A DNA stretch of 64,000 nucleotides from Vibrio algivorus (GCF_002218005.2 NZ_AP018678.1:2418001-2482000), one strand, 5' to 3'. Shown: positions 1 to 8,077, counted from the first letter of the stretch. A program made the numbers and translations. The notes: generated from the letters alone by a model not told the origin.

Positions 1-1
1 T

Positions 2-550
2 GATTCTTGGCCGGGACAAATGCGCACTATTTATGGTGACCATGAGCGCTTTGAGCAAACCTACTTCTCAACCTTTAAAGGCGTGTACACCACAGGTGAT
101 GGTGCACGACGTGATGAAGATGGTTATTACTGGATCACAGGCCGTGTCGATGATGTGCTTAACGTATCAGGTCACCGCATGGGTACCGCAGAAATTGAAT
201 CCGCTCTCGTGGCATTTGATAAGATTGCCGAAGCGGCGATTGTCGGCATTCCTCATGATATAAAAGGTCAGGCGATTTATGCTTATATCACGCTTAATGA
301 TGGTGAATTCCCATCAGCGGAACTGCATAAAGAAGTTAAAGACTGGGTTCGCAAAGAAATTGGTCCAATTGCCACACCAGATGTACTGCATTGGACGGAT
401 TCCTTACCGAAAACTCGCTCAGGCAAAATCATGCGTCGAATCTTACGTAAAATTGCCACTGGCGATACTGGCAACCTAGGGGATACCTCAACCTTAGCCG
501 ATCCAAGCGTAGTCGATAAACTCATCGAAGAAAAAGCGAATTTGGTGTAA
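2..550 (+). CDS. acs: Acetyl-CoA synthetase, C-terminal part (5' truncated by window)
   Basis: AMP-forming acetate:CoA ligase, which activates acetate to acetyl-CoA through acetyl-AMP. The open frame runs in from the left edge, so only the last 182 residues are present. What is visible is the end of the large adenylate-forming domain (GDGARRDEDGYYWITGRVDD, containing the conserved hinge Asp region) and the whole small C-terminal domain. The latter ends with the signature KTRSGKIMRRILR, whose SGK lysine is the catalytic residue that is acetylated in the family. The internal ATG at position 20 is not the true start; the real start is upstream of the window. A hairpin terminator follows about 40 bases downstream. 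Identification is firm; the missing N-terminal part cannot be assessed. Confidence 0.93.
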   Translation, partial: DSWPGQMRTIYGDHERFEQTYFSTFKGVYTTGDGARRDEDGYYWITGRVDDVLNVSGHRMGTAEIESALVAFDKIAEAAIVGIPHDIKGQAIYAYITLNDGEFPSAELHKEVKDWVRKEIGPIATPDVLHWTDSLPKTRSGKIMRRILRKIATGDTGNLGDTSTLADPSVVDKLIEEKANLV

Positions 551-585
551 AACAAGATCGCTTCACCACAGTGTAAAAATAAATA

Positions 586-620
586 ATAAGAACCGTGGCT
601 TAGGCTGCGGTTTTTATTTT
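586..620 (+). terminator. Intrinsic terminator after acs
   Basis: Short hairpin with arms AACCG (591-595) and CGGTT (608-612) around a 12-base loop, followed by a T-rich tract to 620. It sits 36 bases after the acs stop codon, the expected position for Rho-independent termination. Confidence 0.7.
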
Positions 621-628
621 TAAGTCCC

Positions 629-667
629 TAGGGCCTGTTGATCTTTGGTGATGATTTTTGCAGCGAA
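629..667 (+). repeat. Single end of the MITE-like repeat found at 8693-8871
   Basis: These 39 bases start TAGGGCCTGTTGATCTTTGG and match, with a few mismatches, the reverse complement of the right end of the element at 8693-8871. No partner end is obvious nearby, so this looks like a decayed or solo terminus. No coding capacity. Confidence 0.6.
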
Positions 668-980
668 ACGTTGTCACGAGAACCTAGGCCGCTTCGTGTC
701 TCGAGGAAAAGATACAAGCGAGTACACGAAAAAACATTATTCCAGACGAGCCTTAGCGAGAGCGGGAATCTCATGCCGCGCACTGTAAACTATTATGAGC
801 TTAACGATTCGGCTCGCTTTAAGTAAATCCCCTATCTTCTTCTCCTAGGACTTAGTTCCTAGAGGTTAATGTTCGAACCTTCGTTACATAAAGCAAATGA
901 ATAAGTTATTTATTACCGATAAATATTCAGCACCCGCCCCCCAGAAACTAGGAACTCGCAACCTAGGAACTCGCCTTGAC
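668..980. repeat. Repeat-rich intergenic region with CTAG/CTCG words
   Basis: This is the bulk of the 588-base gap between acs and aroQ. It is made of degenerate short words such as CCTAGG, TTCCTAGAGG, AACTAGGAACTCG and CGTGTCTCG. Related words recur at 3569-3905 and 17012-17142. A 62-codon open frame at 638-826 crosses the repeats, has no ribosome site and resembles no protein I know, so I do not call it a gene. I see no RNA gene here. Confidence 0.45.
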
Positions 981-1022
981 CTCATTAGACCAGTAAAATG
1001 CTGCGATTTGCGCTGATTTAGC

Positions 1023-1028
1023 TATAAT
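1023..1028 (+). promoter_or_regulatory. Possible -10 element upstream of aroQ
   Basis: A perfect TATAAT hexamer lies 111 bases upstream of the proposed aroQ start. No good -35 hexamer is placed at 17 bases, so this is only a candidate promoter for aroQ or an aroQ-accBC transcript. Confidence 0.3.
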
Positions 1029-1138
1029 TGGGCAAATTATTAGATGTAGAGTCATTTTTTTTGCTATCTTACTTAGCAAAGTATCAAAATTATGACATGA
1101 TGCATTTTACATTCACTTTAATGGATATTAGCCACACA

Positions 1139-1594
1139 ATGTCAGCAAACTTACGAGTTCTTGTCTTAAATGGGCCGAATTTAAATTTGCTCGGGTTACG
1201 TGAACCGACGCATTATGGTTCTAATACATTGTCGGATATTGTTAATAACTTGGAGGCGCAAGCTAAAGAGTTGGGTATTGAACTATCGCATTTACAATCG
1301 AATCGTGAATACGAATTGATCGAAGCGATTCATGCTGCCTATAACACTATCGACTTTATCATCATCAACCCTGCCGCGTTTACCCACACTAGTGTGGCAC
1401 TGCGCGATGCATTGCTTGGGGTGAAGATTCCATTTATTGAAGTACACCTATCGAACGTTCACGCTCGCGAAACTTTCCGCCATCATTCTTATCTTTCAGA
1501 TAAAGCAGTTGGCGTCATTTGCGGCCTCGGCGCTCAAGGTTACCAATTTGCACTCTCGGCGGCACATGCACAGCTAAGCCAACAATCGGCTTAA
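1139..1594 (+). CDS. aroQ: 3-dehydroquinate dehydratase, type II
   Basis: Third step of the shikimate pathway: dehydration of 3-dehydroquinate to 3-dehydroshikimate by a small cytoplasmic dodecameric enzyme. From MSANLRV the protein is 151 residues, the usual type II length (about 150). The family landmarks are in order: NGPNLNLLG, the active-site tyrosine loop REPTHYGS, HLQSNREYELIEAIH, NPAAFTHTSVALRDAL and EVHLSNVHARE. The frame extends upstream to an ATG at 1028, but the added 37 residues resemble nothing in the family, so I place the start at 1139. The ribosome site there is weak. aroQ-accB-accC is also the order in other gammaproteobacteria; 104 bases separate aroQ from accB here. Confidence 0.93.
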   Translation: MSANLRVLVLNGPNLNLLGLREPTHYGSNTLSDIVNNLEAQAKELGIELSHLQSNREYELIEAIHAAYNTIDFIIINPAAFTHTSVALRDALLGVKIPFIEVHLSNVHARETFRHHSYLSDKAVGVICGLGAQGYQFALSAAHAQLSQQSA

Positions 1595-1698
1595 TGCACT
1601 CGTCTTCGATATCAGTAGGGCAACCTGTCTTACTAAAACATAAACAATGGCTTTGCTGTTGTTTGGACATGAATAATTAAATAAATAGAGAAAACATT

Positions 1699-2157
1699 AT
1701 GGATATTCGTAAAATCAAGAAGCTTATCGAGCTAGTAGAAGAATCTGGCATCGCTGAACTTGAAATCTCTGAAGGTGAAGAATCAGTACGCATCAACCGC
1801 TATAGCAACCAAGCGGCACCTGCGGCTCCAGTTCAATATGCAGCTGCTCCGGCTCCAGTAGCGCCTGCGGCTGCTCCAGCGGCATCTGAACCAGCAGCGC
1901 CTGTGGCTGCTCCAGTTGAAACTGGTCACAAAGTACTTTCACCAATGGTAGGTACTTTCTACCGTTCTCCAAGCCCGGAAGCGAAATCTTTCATCGAAGT
2001 TGGACAAAGCGTACAAGAAGGTCAAACTCTTTGTATCGTTGAAGCGATGAAAATGATGAACCAAATTGAAGCTGATAAAACAGGTGTTGTGAAAGCTATT
2101 CTTGTTGAAGATGGCCAACCTGTTGAATTCGATCAACCGCTTGTTGTGATTGAATAA
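1699..2157 (+). CDS. accB: Biotin carboxyl carrier protein of acetyl-CoA carboxylase
   Basis: Carries the carboxylated biotin between the biotin carboxylase (AccC) and the carboxyltransferase in the first committed step of fatty-acid synthesis. The 152 residues divide into an N-terminal segment (1-37), a long Ala/Pro linker (about 38-75) and a biotinyl domain. The target EAMKMMN places the biotinylated lysine at residue 118. The thumb-type segment and the length match enterobacterial AccB (about 156). It is followed after 55 bases by accC in the same direction, so the two are almost certainly co-transcribed. The ligase that attaches the biotin, BirA, is encoded in this same window at 46478-47455. 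Confidence 0.96.
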   Translation: MDIRKIKKLIELVEESGIAELEISEGEESVRINRYSNQAAPAAPVQYAAAPAPVAPAAAPAASEPAAPVAAPVETGHKVLSPMVGTFYRSPSPEAKSFIEVGQSVQEGQTLCIVEAMKMMNQIEADKTGVVKAILVEDGQPVEFDQPLVVIE

Positions 2158-2212
2158 GTCTGTTGTCTCAAACAGATCTCACATCATTAACACGGTAACA
2201 AGAGGCAATAAA

Positions 2213-3559
2213 ATGCTAGATAAATTAGTCATCGCGAACCGAGGCGAAATCGCCCTACGTATTCTTCGCGCATGTAAAGAGCTAGGCATTAAAACGGTCG
2301 CCATTCACTCAACGGCTGACCGTGATTTAAAACACGTACTACTCGCAGATGAAACCATTTGTATTGGTCCTGCCCGTAGTACCGACAGCTACTTAAATGT
2401 TCCTCGCATTATTTCTGCAGCAGAGGTTTCTGGTGCAGTTGCGATTCACCCAGGCTACGGTTTCTTATCTGAAAACGCAGATTTCGCTGAACAAGTTGAA
2501 AAATCTGGCTTTATTTTCGTTGGCCCGAAAGCTGAAACTATTCGCCTTATGGGTGACAAAGTTTCTGCTATCAACGCTATGAAAAAAGCAGGCGTACCTT
2601 GTGTGCCGGGTTCAGATGGCCCGTTAGACGATGACGATGCGAAAAACCGCGCCTTTGCAAAACGCATTGGCTACCCAGTTATCATCAAAGCCTCTGGTGG
2701 CGGCGGTGGTCGTGGTATGCGTGTAGTGCGTAAAGATGCCGATTTGGTTGAAGCAATTGCAATGACTCGTTCTGAAGCAAAATCTTTCTTCAACAATGAC
2801 ATGGTTTACATGGAGAAATACCTAGAAAACCCTCGTCACATTGAAGTTCAAGTATTAGCGGATGGCCAAGGTGGCGCAATTCACCTAGGTGAGCGTGACT
2901 GTTCAATGCAGCGTCGCCACCAAAAAGTGGTGGAAGAAGCTCCGGCACCAGGTATTACTGAAGAAATGCGTCAATACATTGGTGAGCGTTGTACGCGTGC
3001 TTGTATTGAAATCGGCTACCGTGGCGCAGGCACTTTCGAGTTCCTATACGAAAACGGTGAGTTCTACTTCATTGAAATGAACACCCGTATTCAGGTAGAG
3101 CACCCTGTGACTGAAATGGTTACCGGCATTGACCTAATCAAAGAGCAATTACGTATTGCTGCTGGCCAACCTTTATCATTCACGCAGAACGATATTAAGA
3201 TCCGCGGCCATGCGGTTGAGTGTCGTATCAATGCGGAAGATCCAGTTCGCTTCCTACCTTGCCCTGGTAAAATCCAACACTTCCATCCACCAGGTGGTAT
3301 GGGCGTTCGTTGGGAATCTCACGTGTATGCTGGCTACTCTGTACCGCCACACTACGATTCAATGATCGGCAAGCTCATCACTTTCGGTGAAAACCGTGAT
3401 GTGGCAATTGCACGTATGAAGAATGCATTAGGTGAAACCATCATTGATGGCATCAAAACCAACATTCCTCTACAGCTTGACATCATGATGGATGAAAACT
3501 TCCAACATGGTGGTGCAAACATTCACTATCTTGAGAAAAAGCTAGGTTTGCAAGACTAA
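2213..3559 (+). CDS. accC: Biotin carboxylase subunit of acetyl-CoA carboxylase
   Basis: ATP-dependent carboxylation of the biotin on AccB. The 448-residue product equals the family length (E. coli 449). It starts MLDKLVIANRGEIALR, and the preceding AGAGG (2201-2205) supports this ATG over one 63 bases upstream. The domains run as an N-terminal Rossmann-like fold, the ATP-grasp domain with the glycine-rich loop KASGGGGGRGMR, catalytic EMNTRIQVEHPVTEM, then the biotin carboxylase C-terminal domain. It is the last gene of the accBC unit; a terminator follows at about 3607. Confidence 0.97.
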   Translation: MLDKLVIANRGEIALRILRACKELGIKTVAIHSTADRDLKHVLLADETICIGPARSTDSYLNVPRIISAAEVSGAVAIHPGYGFLSENADFAEQVEKSGFIFVGPKAETIRLMGDKVSAINAMKKAGVPCVPGSDGPLDDDDAKNRAFAKRIGYPVIIKASGGGGGRGMRVVRKDADLVEAIAMTRSEAKSFFNNDMVYMEKYLENPRHIEVQVLADGQGGAIHLGERDCSMQRRHQKVVEEAPAPGITEEMRQYIGERCTRACIEIGYRGAGTFEFLYENGEFYFIEMNTRIQVEHPVTEMVTGIDLIKEQLRIAAGQPLSFTQNDIKIRGHAVECRINAEDPVRFLPCPGKIQHFHPPGGMGVRWESHVYAGYSVPPHYDSMIGKLITFGENRDVAIARMKNALGETIIDGIKTNIPLQLDIMMDENFQHGGANIHYLEKKLGLQD

Positions 3560-3568
3560 GAGTCGGTT

Positions 3569-3905
3569 GCTAGAGGCTAGTCTCTAGTTACTAGGAAAAG
3601 ATAAAGAGACCGTGGTGAAAGCTGCGGTCTTTTTTTTGTTTCGAGTCTCGTTGCTCGGGCGCTACGCTGCTCGTTTTTCGATAAAGAAAGCAACGGAATT
3701 TGGGGAGGCTTCGCTCAAGAGCCGAAAAGAATTCTGATTTCGAGTGACGCGTCTCGTGTTGCGTGTAAGTGCGATCAGCCTCTCGCAATATTTTTTGCTC
3801 TTGCTTTTACTCGCAACACGAAGCGAAGCGCTCACGCAACTCGCCACCATCTTTTCACTTTTCCGAGCCACGAGAAGTAAAACGCCCGAGATTCGAGTAA
3901 CGCTC
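3569..3905. repeat. Degenerate CTAG/CTCG repeat region between accC and yhdT
   Basis: Apart from the accC terminator, the 419-base gap is filled with loosely repeated words: CTAGAGGCTAGTCTCTAGTTACTAGG at 3572-3597 in overlapping form, then many CTCG/CGAG units (GAGTCTCGTTGCTCG, GACGCGTCTCGTGTTGCG, CTCGCAACACG, CCGAGCCACGAG). Open frames on both strands here (up to 81 codons) are low-complexity products of the repeats with no ribosome sites. The same word family appears at 668-980 and 17012-17142. Confidence 0.45.
3607..3637 (+). terminator. Intrinsic terminator after accC
   Basis: Arms AGACCG (3607-3612) and CGGTCT (3625-3630) with a T run through 3637, 47 bases after the accC stop codon. 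Confidence 0.75.
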
Positions 3906-3978
3906 ATTTATGCCATTTGTTTTTCCATCTATTGTTTGTAAAAATGCCCTCCCTCATCCACTCAACAGGTCGCTGCTC

Positions 3979-4263
3979 ATGAAAACACTACAGGCTCGCT
4001 ATCGACAAGCACACAAAGAAGCTAAGTGGGCGATTGGCCTCGCATTAGCTTATTTTGTCTGGTGGTATGTTTCTGCTTATGGTTTAGCACCTAGCCCAGA
4101 AAACATCACGGATATGCCGGCTCTCTATTTAGGCTTTCCATTATGGTTTTTAATGGCCTGTGTAGTTGGCCCGATTGTCTTTACTTTATTGTGTGCCGCG
4201 ATGGTGAAATGGATTTATAAAGATATGTCACTAGAAATCGAACAAGAAGATCACCATGAATAG
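3979..4263 (+). CDS. yhdT: YhdT-family small membrane protein (DUF997)
   Basis: A 94-residue inner-membrane protein of unknown function that in many gammaproteobacteria precedes panF. Residues 8-20 (QAHKEAKWAIGLA) and the C-terminal AAMVKWIYKDMSLE match the family hallmark. Two hydrophobic helices are evident, at about residues 15-33 and 52-80. The longer frame from 3910 is rejected in favour of MKTLQARYRQ, the family start. The stop overlaps the panF start by eight bases, so the two are translationally coupled. A role as a panF accessory subunit is only inferred from this constant pairing. Confidence 0.88.
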   Translation: MKTLQARYRQAHKEAKWAIGLALAYFVWWYVSAYGLAPSPENITDMPALYLGFPLWFLMACVVGPIVFTLLCAAMVKWIYKDMSLEIEQEDHHE

Positions 4264-5719
4264 CCAAATTTTAATCCCATTAGCTTTATATCTTATTGCG
4301 GTATTCGGTCTGGCTTTTTGGAGTAGCCGTCATAGCAATAAACAAGGCTTTTTAAATGAATACCTAGTCGGTGGCCGTAGCATGGGCGGTTTTGTGCTGG
4401 CCATGACACTTGCTGCCACGTATGCCAGTGCCAGCTCTTTTATTGGTGGCCCGGGAGCCGCTTATCAAATGGGGCTCGGTTGGGTATTACTGGCAATGAT
4501 CCAATTACCCGCGACTTGGCTTACCCTTGGCGTATTAGGCAAAAAATTTGCGATTGAAGCTCGTCGTCATAATGCACTCACCTTAAACGACATTCTGTAC
4601 GCCCGCTATAAAAATCGCGGCGTTGTTGTATTTGCTTCGTTATCTTTATTATTGGCTTTCTTTGGCACCATGGTCGTTCAGTTTGTCGGAGGTGCCCGCT
4701 TGCTGCAAACCGTGACTGGTCTTTCTTATACTCACGGCTTGATGATTTTTGCCATTACTGTTGGCTTATACACGACGATTGGTGGTTTTCGCGCAGTCGT
4801 CATGACCGATACCCTACAAGGTATTATGATGATTATTGGTACCATCGCCTTATTGGTCGGTATTGTCCATGCAGGCGGTAGTATTGGTGAAATCGTGACC
4901 GACTTACACGATATAGATCCAGCCTTAATTACCCCTTACGGACCAAACCACTTTCTAACTGAACCTTTTATGATGAGTTTTTGGGTACTGGTATGTTTTG
5001 GGGTAATTGGCTTACCGCATGCTGCAGTGCGTTGTATGTCATATAAAGACAGTAACTCCCTGCACAAAGGTATGGTGATCAGTACCATTATGGTAGCGCT
5101 ATTGATGCTAGGCATGCACTTAGCCGGTGCTTTTGGCCGTGCCATTGTGCCGGATATCGGTAGCCCAGACCAAATCATGCCAACCTTAATGATCACGGTT
5201 CTTCCGCCTGTGGTGGCTGGTATTTTCTTAGCAGGCCCAATGGCAGCGATCATGTCGACCATTGATTCACAACTGATTCAAGCCTCTGCAACCTTATTGA
5301 AAGATTTATACATTAACTATATTAACCCTTCGATGGCACAAGGTGAAAAAGCCGAAAAAACGCTACCGAAATTATCATTATGGGTAACGGGTATTTTTGC
5401 TGCACTAGTGTTTGTCGCTGCGCTCAATCCACCCGATATGATCATTTGGCTAAATCTATTGGCGTTTGGTGGCATGCAAGCAGTATTCTTATGGCCATTG
5501 GTATTAGGACTTTATTGGAAAAACGCTTCGGCAACCGGCGCTTTTTCTTCGATGGTCATTGGACTATTTTCTTATATCGCATTCAGTACTTTCAAACCGG
5601 ACCTAGGCGGCGTACATGCGATTGTGCCGACCTTATTATTAGGGCTGATTGCTTTTATCGTCGGCAGTAAACTCAAGCCAACCGCCCCGCTCAAAACCAA
5701 TAGTCCGCAAGCGGTATAA
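4256..5719 (+). CDS. panF: Sodium/pantothenate symporter
   Basis: Na+-driven uptake of pantothenate (vitamin B5), the precursor of coenzyme A, in the inner membrane. The 487 residues match E. coli PanF (483) and the sodium:solute symporter family, with about 13 hydrophobic helices. Visible signatures are the N-terminal YLVGGRSMGGFVLAMT, the AATYASASSFIGGPGAAY helix, YTTIGGFRAVVMTD, and ISTIDSQLIQ as AIMSTIDSQ. It is coupled to yhdT by an eight-base overlap. CoaA, which phosphorylates pantothenate, is encoded at 45536-46459. Confidence 0.95.
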   Translation: MNSQILIPLALYLIAVFGLAFWSSRHSNKQGFLNEYLVGGRSMGGFVLAMTLAATYASASSFIGGPGAAYQMGLGWVLLAMIQLPATWLTLGVLGKKFAIEARRHNALTLNDILYARYKNRGVVVFASLSLLLAFFGTMVVQFVGGARLLQTVTGLSYTHGLMIFAITVGLYTTIGGFRAVVMTDTLQGIMMIIGTIALLVGIVHAGGSIGEIVTDLHDIDPALITPYGPNHFLTEPFMMSFWVLVCFGVIGLPHAAVRCMSYKDSNSLHKGMVISTIMVALLMLGMHLAGAFGRAIVPDIGSPDQIMPTLMITVLPPVVAGIFLAGPMAAIMSTIDSQLIQASATLLKDLYINYINPSMAQGEKAEKTLPKLSLWVTGIFAALVFVAALNPPDMIIWLNLLAFGGMQAVFLWPLVLGLYWKNASATGAFSSMVIGLFSYIAFSTFKPDLGGVHAIVPTLLLGLIAFIVGSKLKPTAPLKTNSPQAV

Positions 5720-5744
5720 TCTTTCACGCCTATTAATAACTCTC

Positions 5745-5780
5745 ACTCCAATCATGGCAAACTGAGTCCATGATTGGAGT
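5745..5780. repeat. Perfect 13-bp inverted repeat between panF and prmA
   Basis: Arms ACTCCAATCATGG (5745-5757) and CCATGATTGGAGT (5768-5780) with a 10-base loop. There is no T tract on either side, so it is not a canonical terminator. It lies 25 bases after panF and 72 bases before prmA. It may be an mRNA-stabilising hairpin or a binding site. Confidence 0.7.
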
Positions 5781-5851
5781 AGATCTCTACAAGTTTGTCG
5801 TCATCTGCTACACTTCGCCTCAATTCTTATTCATGACGAGAGATCAATTCC

Positions 5852-6739
5852 ATGCCTTGGATTCAAATTAAACTCAACGCGACCGACACCAACGCTGAAG
5901 CAATTGGCGATATGTTAATGGAAGAAACGGGTGCGTTATCTGTCACTTTTTTAGATGCTAAAGATACACCAGTATTTGAACCACTACCGGGTGAAACTCG
6001 TTTATGGGGTGAAACTGACATCCTTGCGCTCTACGATGCAGAAATTGATACTCAACTGGTATTAAACCAAATCAAAGGTAGCCAAATGCTCAGCGACGAT
6101 TTTGCTTATAAAATTGAGCAAATCGAAGACAAAGACTGGGAACGTGAATGGATGGATAACTTCCACCCAATGCAATTTGGTCAACGTCTATGGATTTGTC
6201 CAAGCTGGCGTGAAATCCCTGATCCAAGTGCCGTCAATGTGATGCTTGATCCGGGTCTGGCATTTGGCACGGGTACTCACCCAACCACCTCTGTATGTTT
6301 AGAGTGGCTAGAAAGTTTAGATCTCGAAGGTAAAACCGTCATCGACTTTGGTTGTGGCTCAGGCATTTTAGCGATTGCGGCCATCAAACTTGGCGCTGCC
6401 AAAGTGATTGGTATTGATATCGATCCACAAGCGATTTTGGCATCAAAAGATAACGCTGAACGTAACGGCGTAGCAGACCAATTAGAATTATTCCTACCTC
6501 AAGACCAACCAGAAGGCTTAATTGCCGATGTTGTAGTTGCCAACATCCTTGCAGGGCCATTACGCGAGCTTTCAGGCGTAATCACTAGCCTAGTCAAACC
6601 AAATGGTTTATTGGCTATGTCTGGCGTGCTTGATTCGCAAGCAGCCGATGTTGCGACTTACTACCAAGATGCTTTCGAGCTTAACCCAATTATCGAGCAA
6701 CAAGAATGGTGTCGAATCTCAGGCCAAAAGAGAACGTAA
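5852..6739 (+). CDS. prmA: Ribosomal protein L11 methyltransferase
   Basis: SAM-dependent trimethylation of ribosomal protein L11; the substrate gene rplK is at 41817-42245. The 295 residues match PrmA (E. coli 293). The N-terminal substrate-recognition domain (about 1-110, starting MPWIQIKLNATD) is followed by the Rossmann methyltransferase domain with DPGLAFGTGTHPTT, motif I DFGCGSGILAI, acidic motif VIGIDIDPQAI and the NPPY-type substitute VVANILAGPL. In other gammaproteobacteria it lies directly upstream of dusB-fis, as here. The 153-base gap to dusB contains the dusB-fis promoter, so fis can be expressed independently. Confidence 0.96.
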   Translation: MPWIQIKLNATDTNAEAIGDMLMEETGALSVTFLDAKDTPVFEPLPGETRLWGETDILALYDAEIDTQLVLNQIKGSQMLSDDFAYKIEQIEDKDWEREWMDNFHPMQFGQRLWICPSWREIPDPSAVNVMLDPGLAFGTGTHPTTSVCLEWLESLDLEGKTVIDFGCGSGILAIAAIKLGAAKVIGIDIDPQAILASKDNAERNGVADQLELFLPQDQPEGLIADVVVANILAGPLRELSGVITSLVKPNGLLAMSGVLDSQAADVATYYQDAFELNPIIEQQEWCRISGQKRT

Positions 6740-6811
6740 TCATTAATTTCAAAAGCGCTTATGGGGCTAATTGACTGAAAATTAAACAATTTACAAAACT
6801 ATTTGTGAAAT

Positions 6812-6826
6812 GGTCAAATATTAGTC
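6812..6826. promoter_or_regulatory. Fis-type binding site upstream of dusB-fis
   Basis: GGTCAAATATTAGTC matches 14 of 15 positions of the degenerate Fis core (G-N-T-Y-A-A-W-W-W-T-T-R-A-N-C) and directly abuts the -35 region of the dusB-fis promoter. Autorepression of the dusB-fis operon by Fis is known in E. coli, so the placement makes sense. Binding itself is inferred. Confidence 0.5.
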
Positions 6827-6862
6827 TTTTCACGCCCCGAAAAAATGCGTAAAATGCGCGCC
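6827..6862 (+). promoter_or_regulatory. dusB-fis promoter with GC-rich discriminator
   Basis: -35 TTTTCA (6827-6832), 17-base spacer, -10 TAAAAT (6850-6855), then GCGCGCCC before an expected start near 6862. The GC-rich discriminator after the -10 is the hallmark of stringently controlled promoters and resembles the E. coli fis promoter. The -10 overlaps the first possible ATG of the dusB frame (6845), which therefore cannot be in the mRNA made from this promoter. Confidence 0.65.
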
Positions 6863-6892
6863 CTTGCCGAGATGAAGTGTGATGCTGTTTTG

Positions 6893-7858
6893 AAAATCGG
6901 AAACTATACATTACCGAATAACCTAATCGTCGCTCCAATGGCAGGTGTGACCGATAGGCCGTTTCGTGAATTATGTCTTCGATATGGTGCAGGTATGGCT
7001 GTCAGTGAAATGATGTCCTCTAATCCTAAAGTTTGGAACACATCTAAGTCGCTACAACGCATGGTACATGAAGGCGAATCGGGCATTCGCAGTGTACAAA
7101 TTGCTGGAGCAGATCCTGATCTCATGGCACAAGCTGCGCAAGTTAGTGTTGAAAACGGTGCTCAAATCATCGACATCAACATGGGTTGCCCAGCCAAAAA
7201 AGTAAATAAAAAACTGGCAGGTTCCGCGTTATTGCAACGCCCCGATATTATCGAACAGATATTAAAAGCGGTGGTGAATGCAGTAGAGGTTCCAGTAACC
7301 TTAAAAACGCGCACAGGATGGGACACAGACAATAAAAACTGTGTTGAAGTTGCCAAAATGGCTGAGCAATGTGGCATACAAGCACTGGCACTCCACGGGA
7401 GAACGCGAGCTTGTATGTACAAAGGCGAAGCAGAATACGACAGTATTAGAGCCGTTAAACAAGCTATCTCTATTCCGGTGATCGCCAATGGTGATATTGA
7501 TAGCCCAGAAAAAGCGAAACTCGTATTAGATTACACTGGTGCGGACGCTCTGATGATCGGTAGACCTGCCCAAGGTCGACCTTGGATTTTTAACCAAATC
7601 CAGCATTTTTTACAAACCGGAGAACACTTGCCACCGCTTCCAGTAGAAGAAGTGCAAGACATCTTAATCGGTCATGTTCAAGCCCTTCATGAGTTTTATG
7701 GAGAGTTTTTAGGCCCTCGCATCGCTCGTAAGCATGTGGGTTGGTACCTAAAAGAGCATGATAGTGAAGGTGAGTTCCGCCGTATTTTCAATGCCATCGA
7801 GGATGCTAAGCAGCAAATTGATGTGTTAAGAAATTATTTTTATACCACGAGTATTTAA
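6893..7858 (+). CDS. dusB: tRNA-dihydrouridine synthase B
   Basis: FMN enzyme that reduces a D-loop uridine of tRNA to dihydrouridine. From the TTG at 6893 (reading KIGNYTLPNNL) the protein has 321 residues, exactly the E. coli length. Signatures are PMAGVTDRPFRELC (FMN site), INMGCPAKKV with the catalytic cysteine, LHGRTRACMY, VIANGDID and MIGRPAQGRPW. The frame is open from an ATG at 6845, but that codon overlaps the promoter -10. An ATG at 6872 would leave a leader of only about 10 bases. TTG is therefore the most likely start, with 6872 as the alternative. It is the first gene of the dusB-fis operon; the gap to fis is unusually long because ERIC repeats were inserted. Confidence 0.92.
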   Translation, partial: KIGNYTLPNNLIVAPMAGVTDRPFRELCLRYGAGMAVSEMMSSNPKVWNTSKSLQRMVHEGESGIRSVQIAGADPDLMAQAAQVSVENGAQIIDINMGCPAKKVNKKLAGSALLQRPDIIEQILKAVVNAVEVPVTLKTRTGWDTDNKNCVEVAKMAEQCGIQALALHGRTRACMYKGEAEYDSIRAVKQAISIPVIANGDIDSPEKAKLVLDYTGADALMIGRPAQGRPWIFNQIQHFLQTGEHLPPLPVEEVQDILIGHVQALHEFYGEFLGPRIARKHVGWYLKEHDSEGEFRRIFNAIEDAKQQIDVLRNYFYTTSI

Positions 7859-7861
7859 ACA

Positions 7862-7950
7862 CTCGCAGCAAGACGACCCGCGAATGAAGCCTAGTGATTC
7901 AGGTTAATAAGCATCGTCAACAACGCTGTCGCTTTAAATGTAACGGGGAA
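7862..7950 (+). repeat. Degenerate ERIC-like element (decayed tandem copy)
   Basis: The last part, GTCAACAACGCTGTCGCTTT to AACGGGGA at 7950, is nearly identical to the right end of the intact ERIC that follows. The left part keeps fragments such as GACGACCCGCGAATGAA. I read it as a partly deleted ERIC copy in tandem with 7952-8077. Confidence 0.5.
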
Positions 7951-7951
7951 G

Positions 7952-8077
7952 ATACCCTAAATAGTTAAAGTGACAGCTAGGCGGCAAGTGAACGAATCCC
8001 CATGAGTTTAGCTCGTCTAAATGATTGGGGTGAGTGAACGCAGCCAACAACGCTGTCGCTTTAAATATGACGGGTAT
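7952..8077 (+). repeat. ERIC (IRU) palindromic repeat between dusB and fis
   Basis: A 126-base imperfect palindrome running from ATACCC to GGGTAT. Its centre reads GTGAACGAATCCCCATGAG ... GATTGGGGTGAGTGAACGC, the typical ERIC core. Length and layout match ERIC/IRU elements (about 127 bases) known in Enterobacteriaceae and Vibrio. It lies inside the dusB-fis transcript and ends 41 bases before the fis start, so it must form a large hairpin in the fis leader. Confidence 0.85.

Noticed and set aside
638..826. 62-codon open frame after acs
   Set aside because: It begins inside a repeat end, has no ribosome site, and its composition reflects the CTAG/CTCG repeats.
3591..3941. Overlapping open frames of 65-81 codons on both strands between accC and yhdT
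   Set aside because: All lie in degenerate repeat sequence; none has a ribosome site or a recognisable protein.
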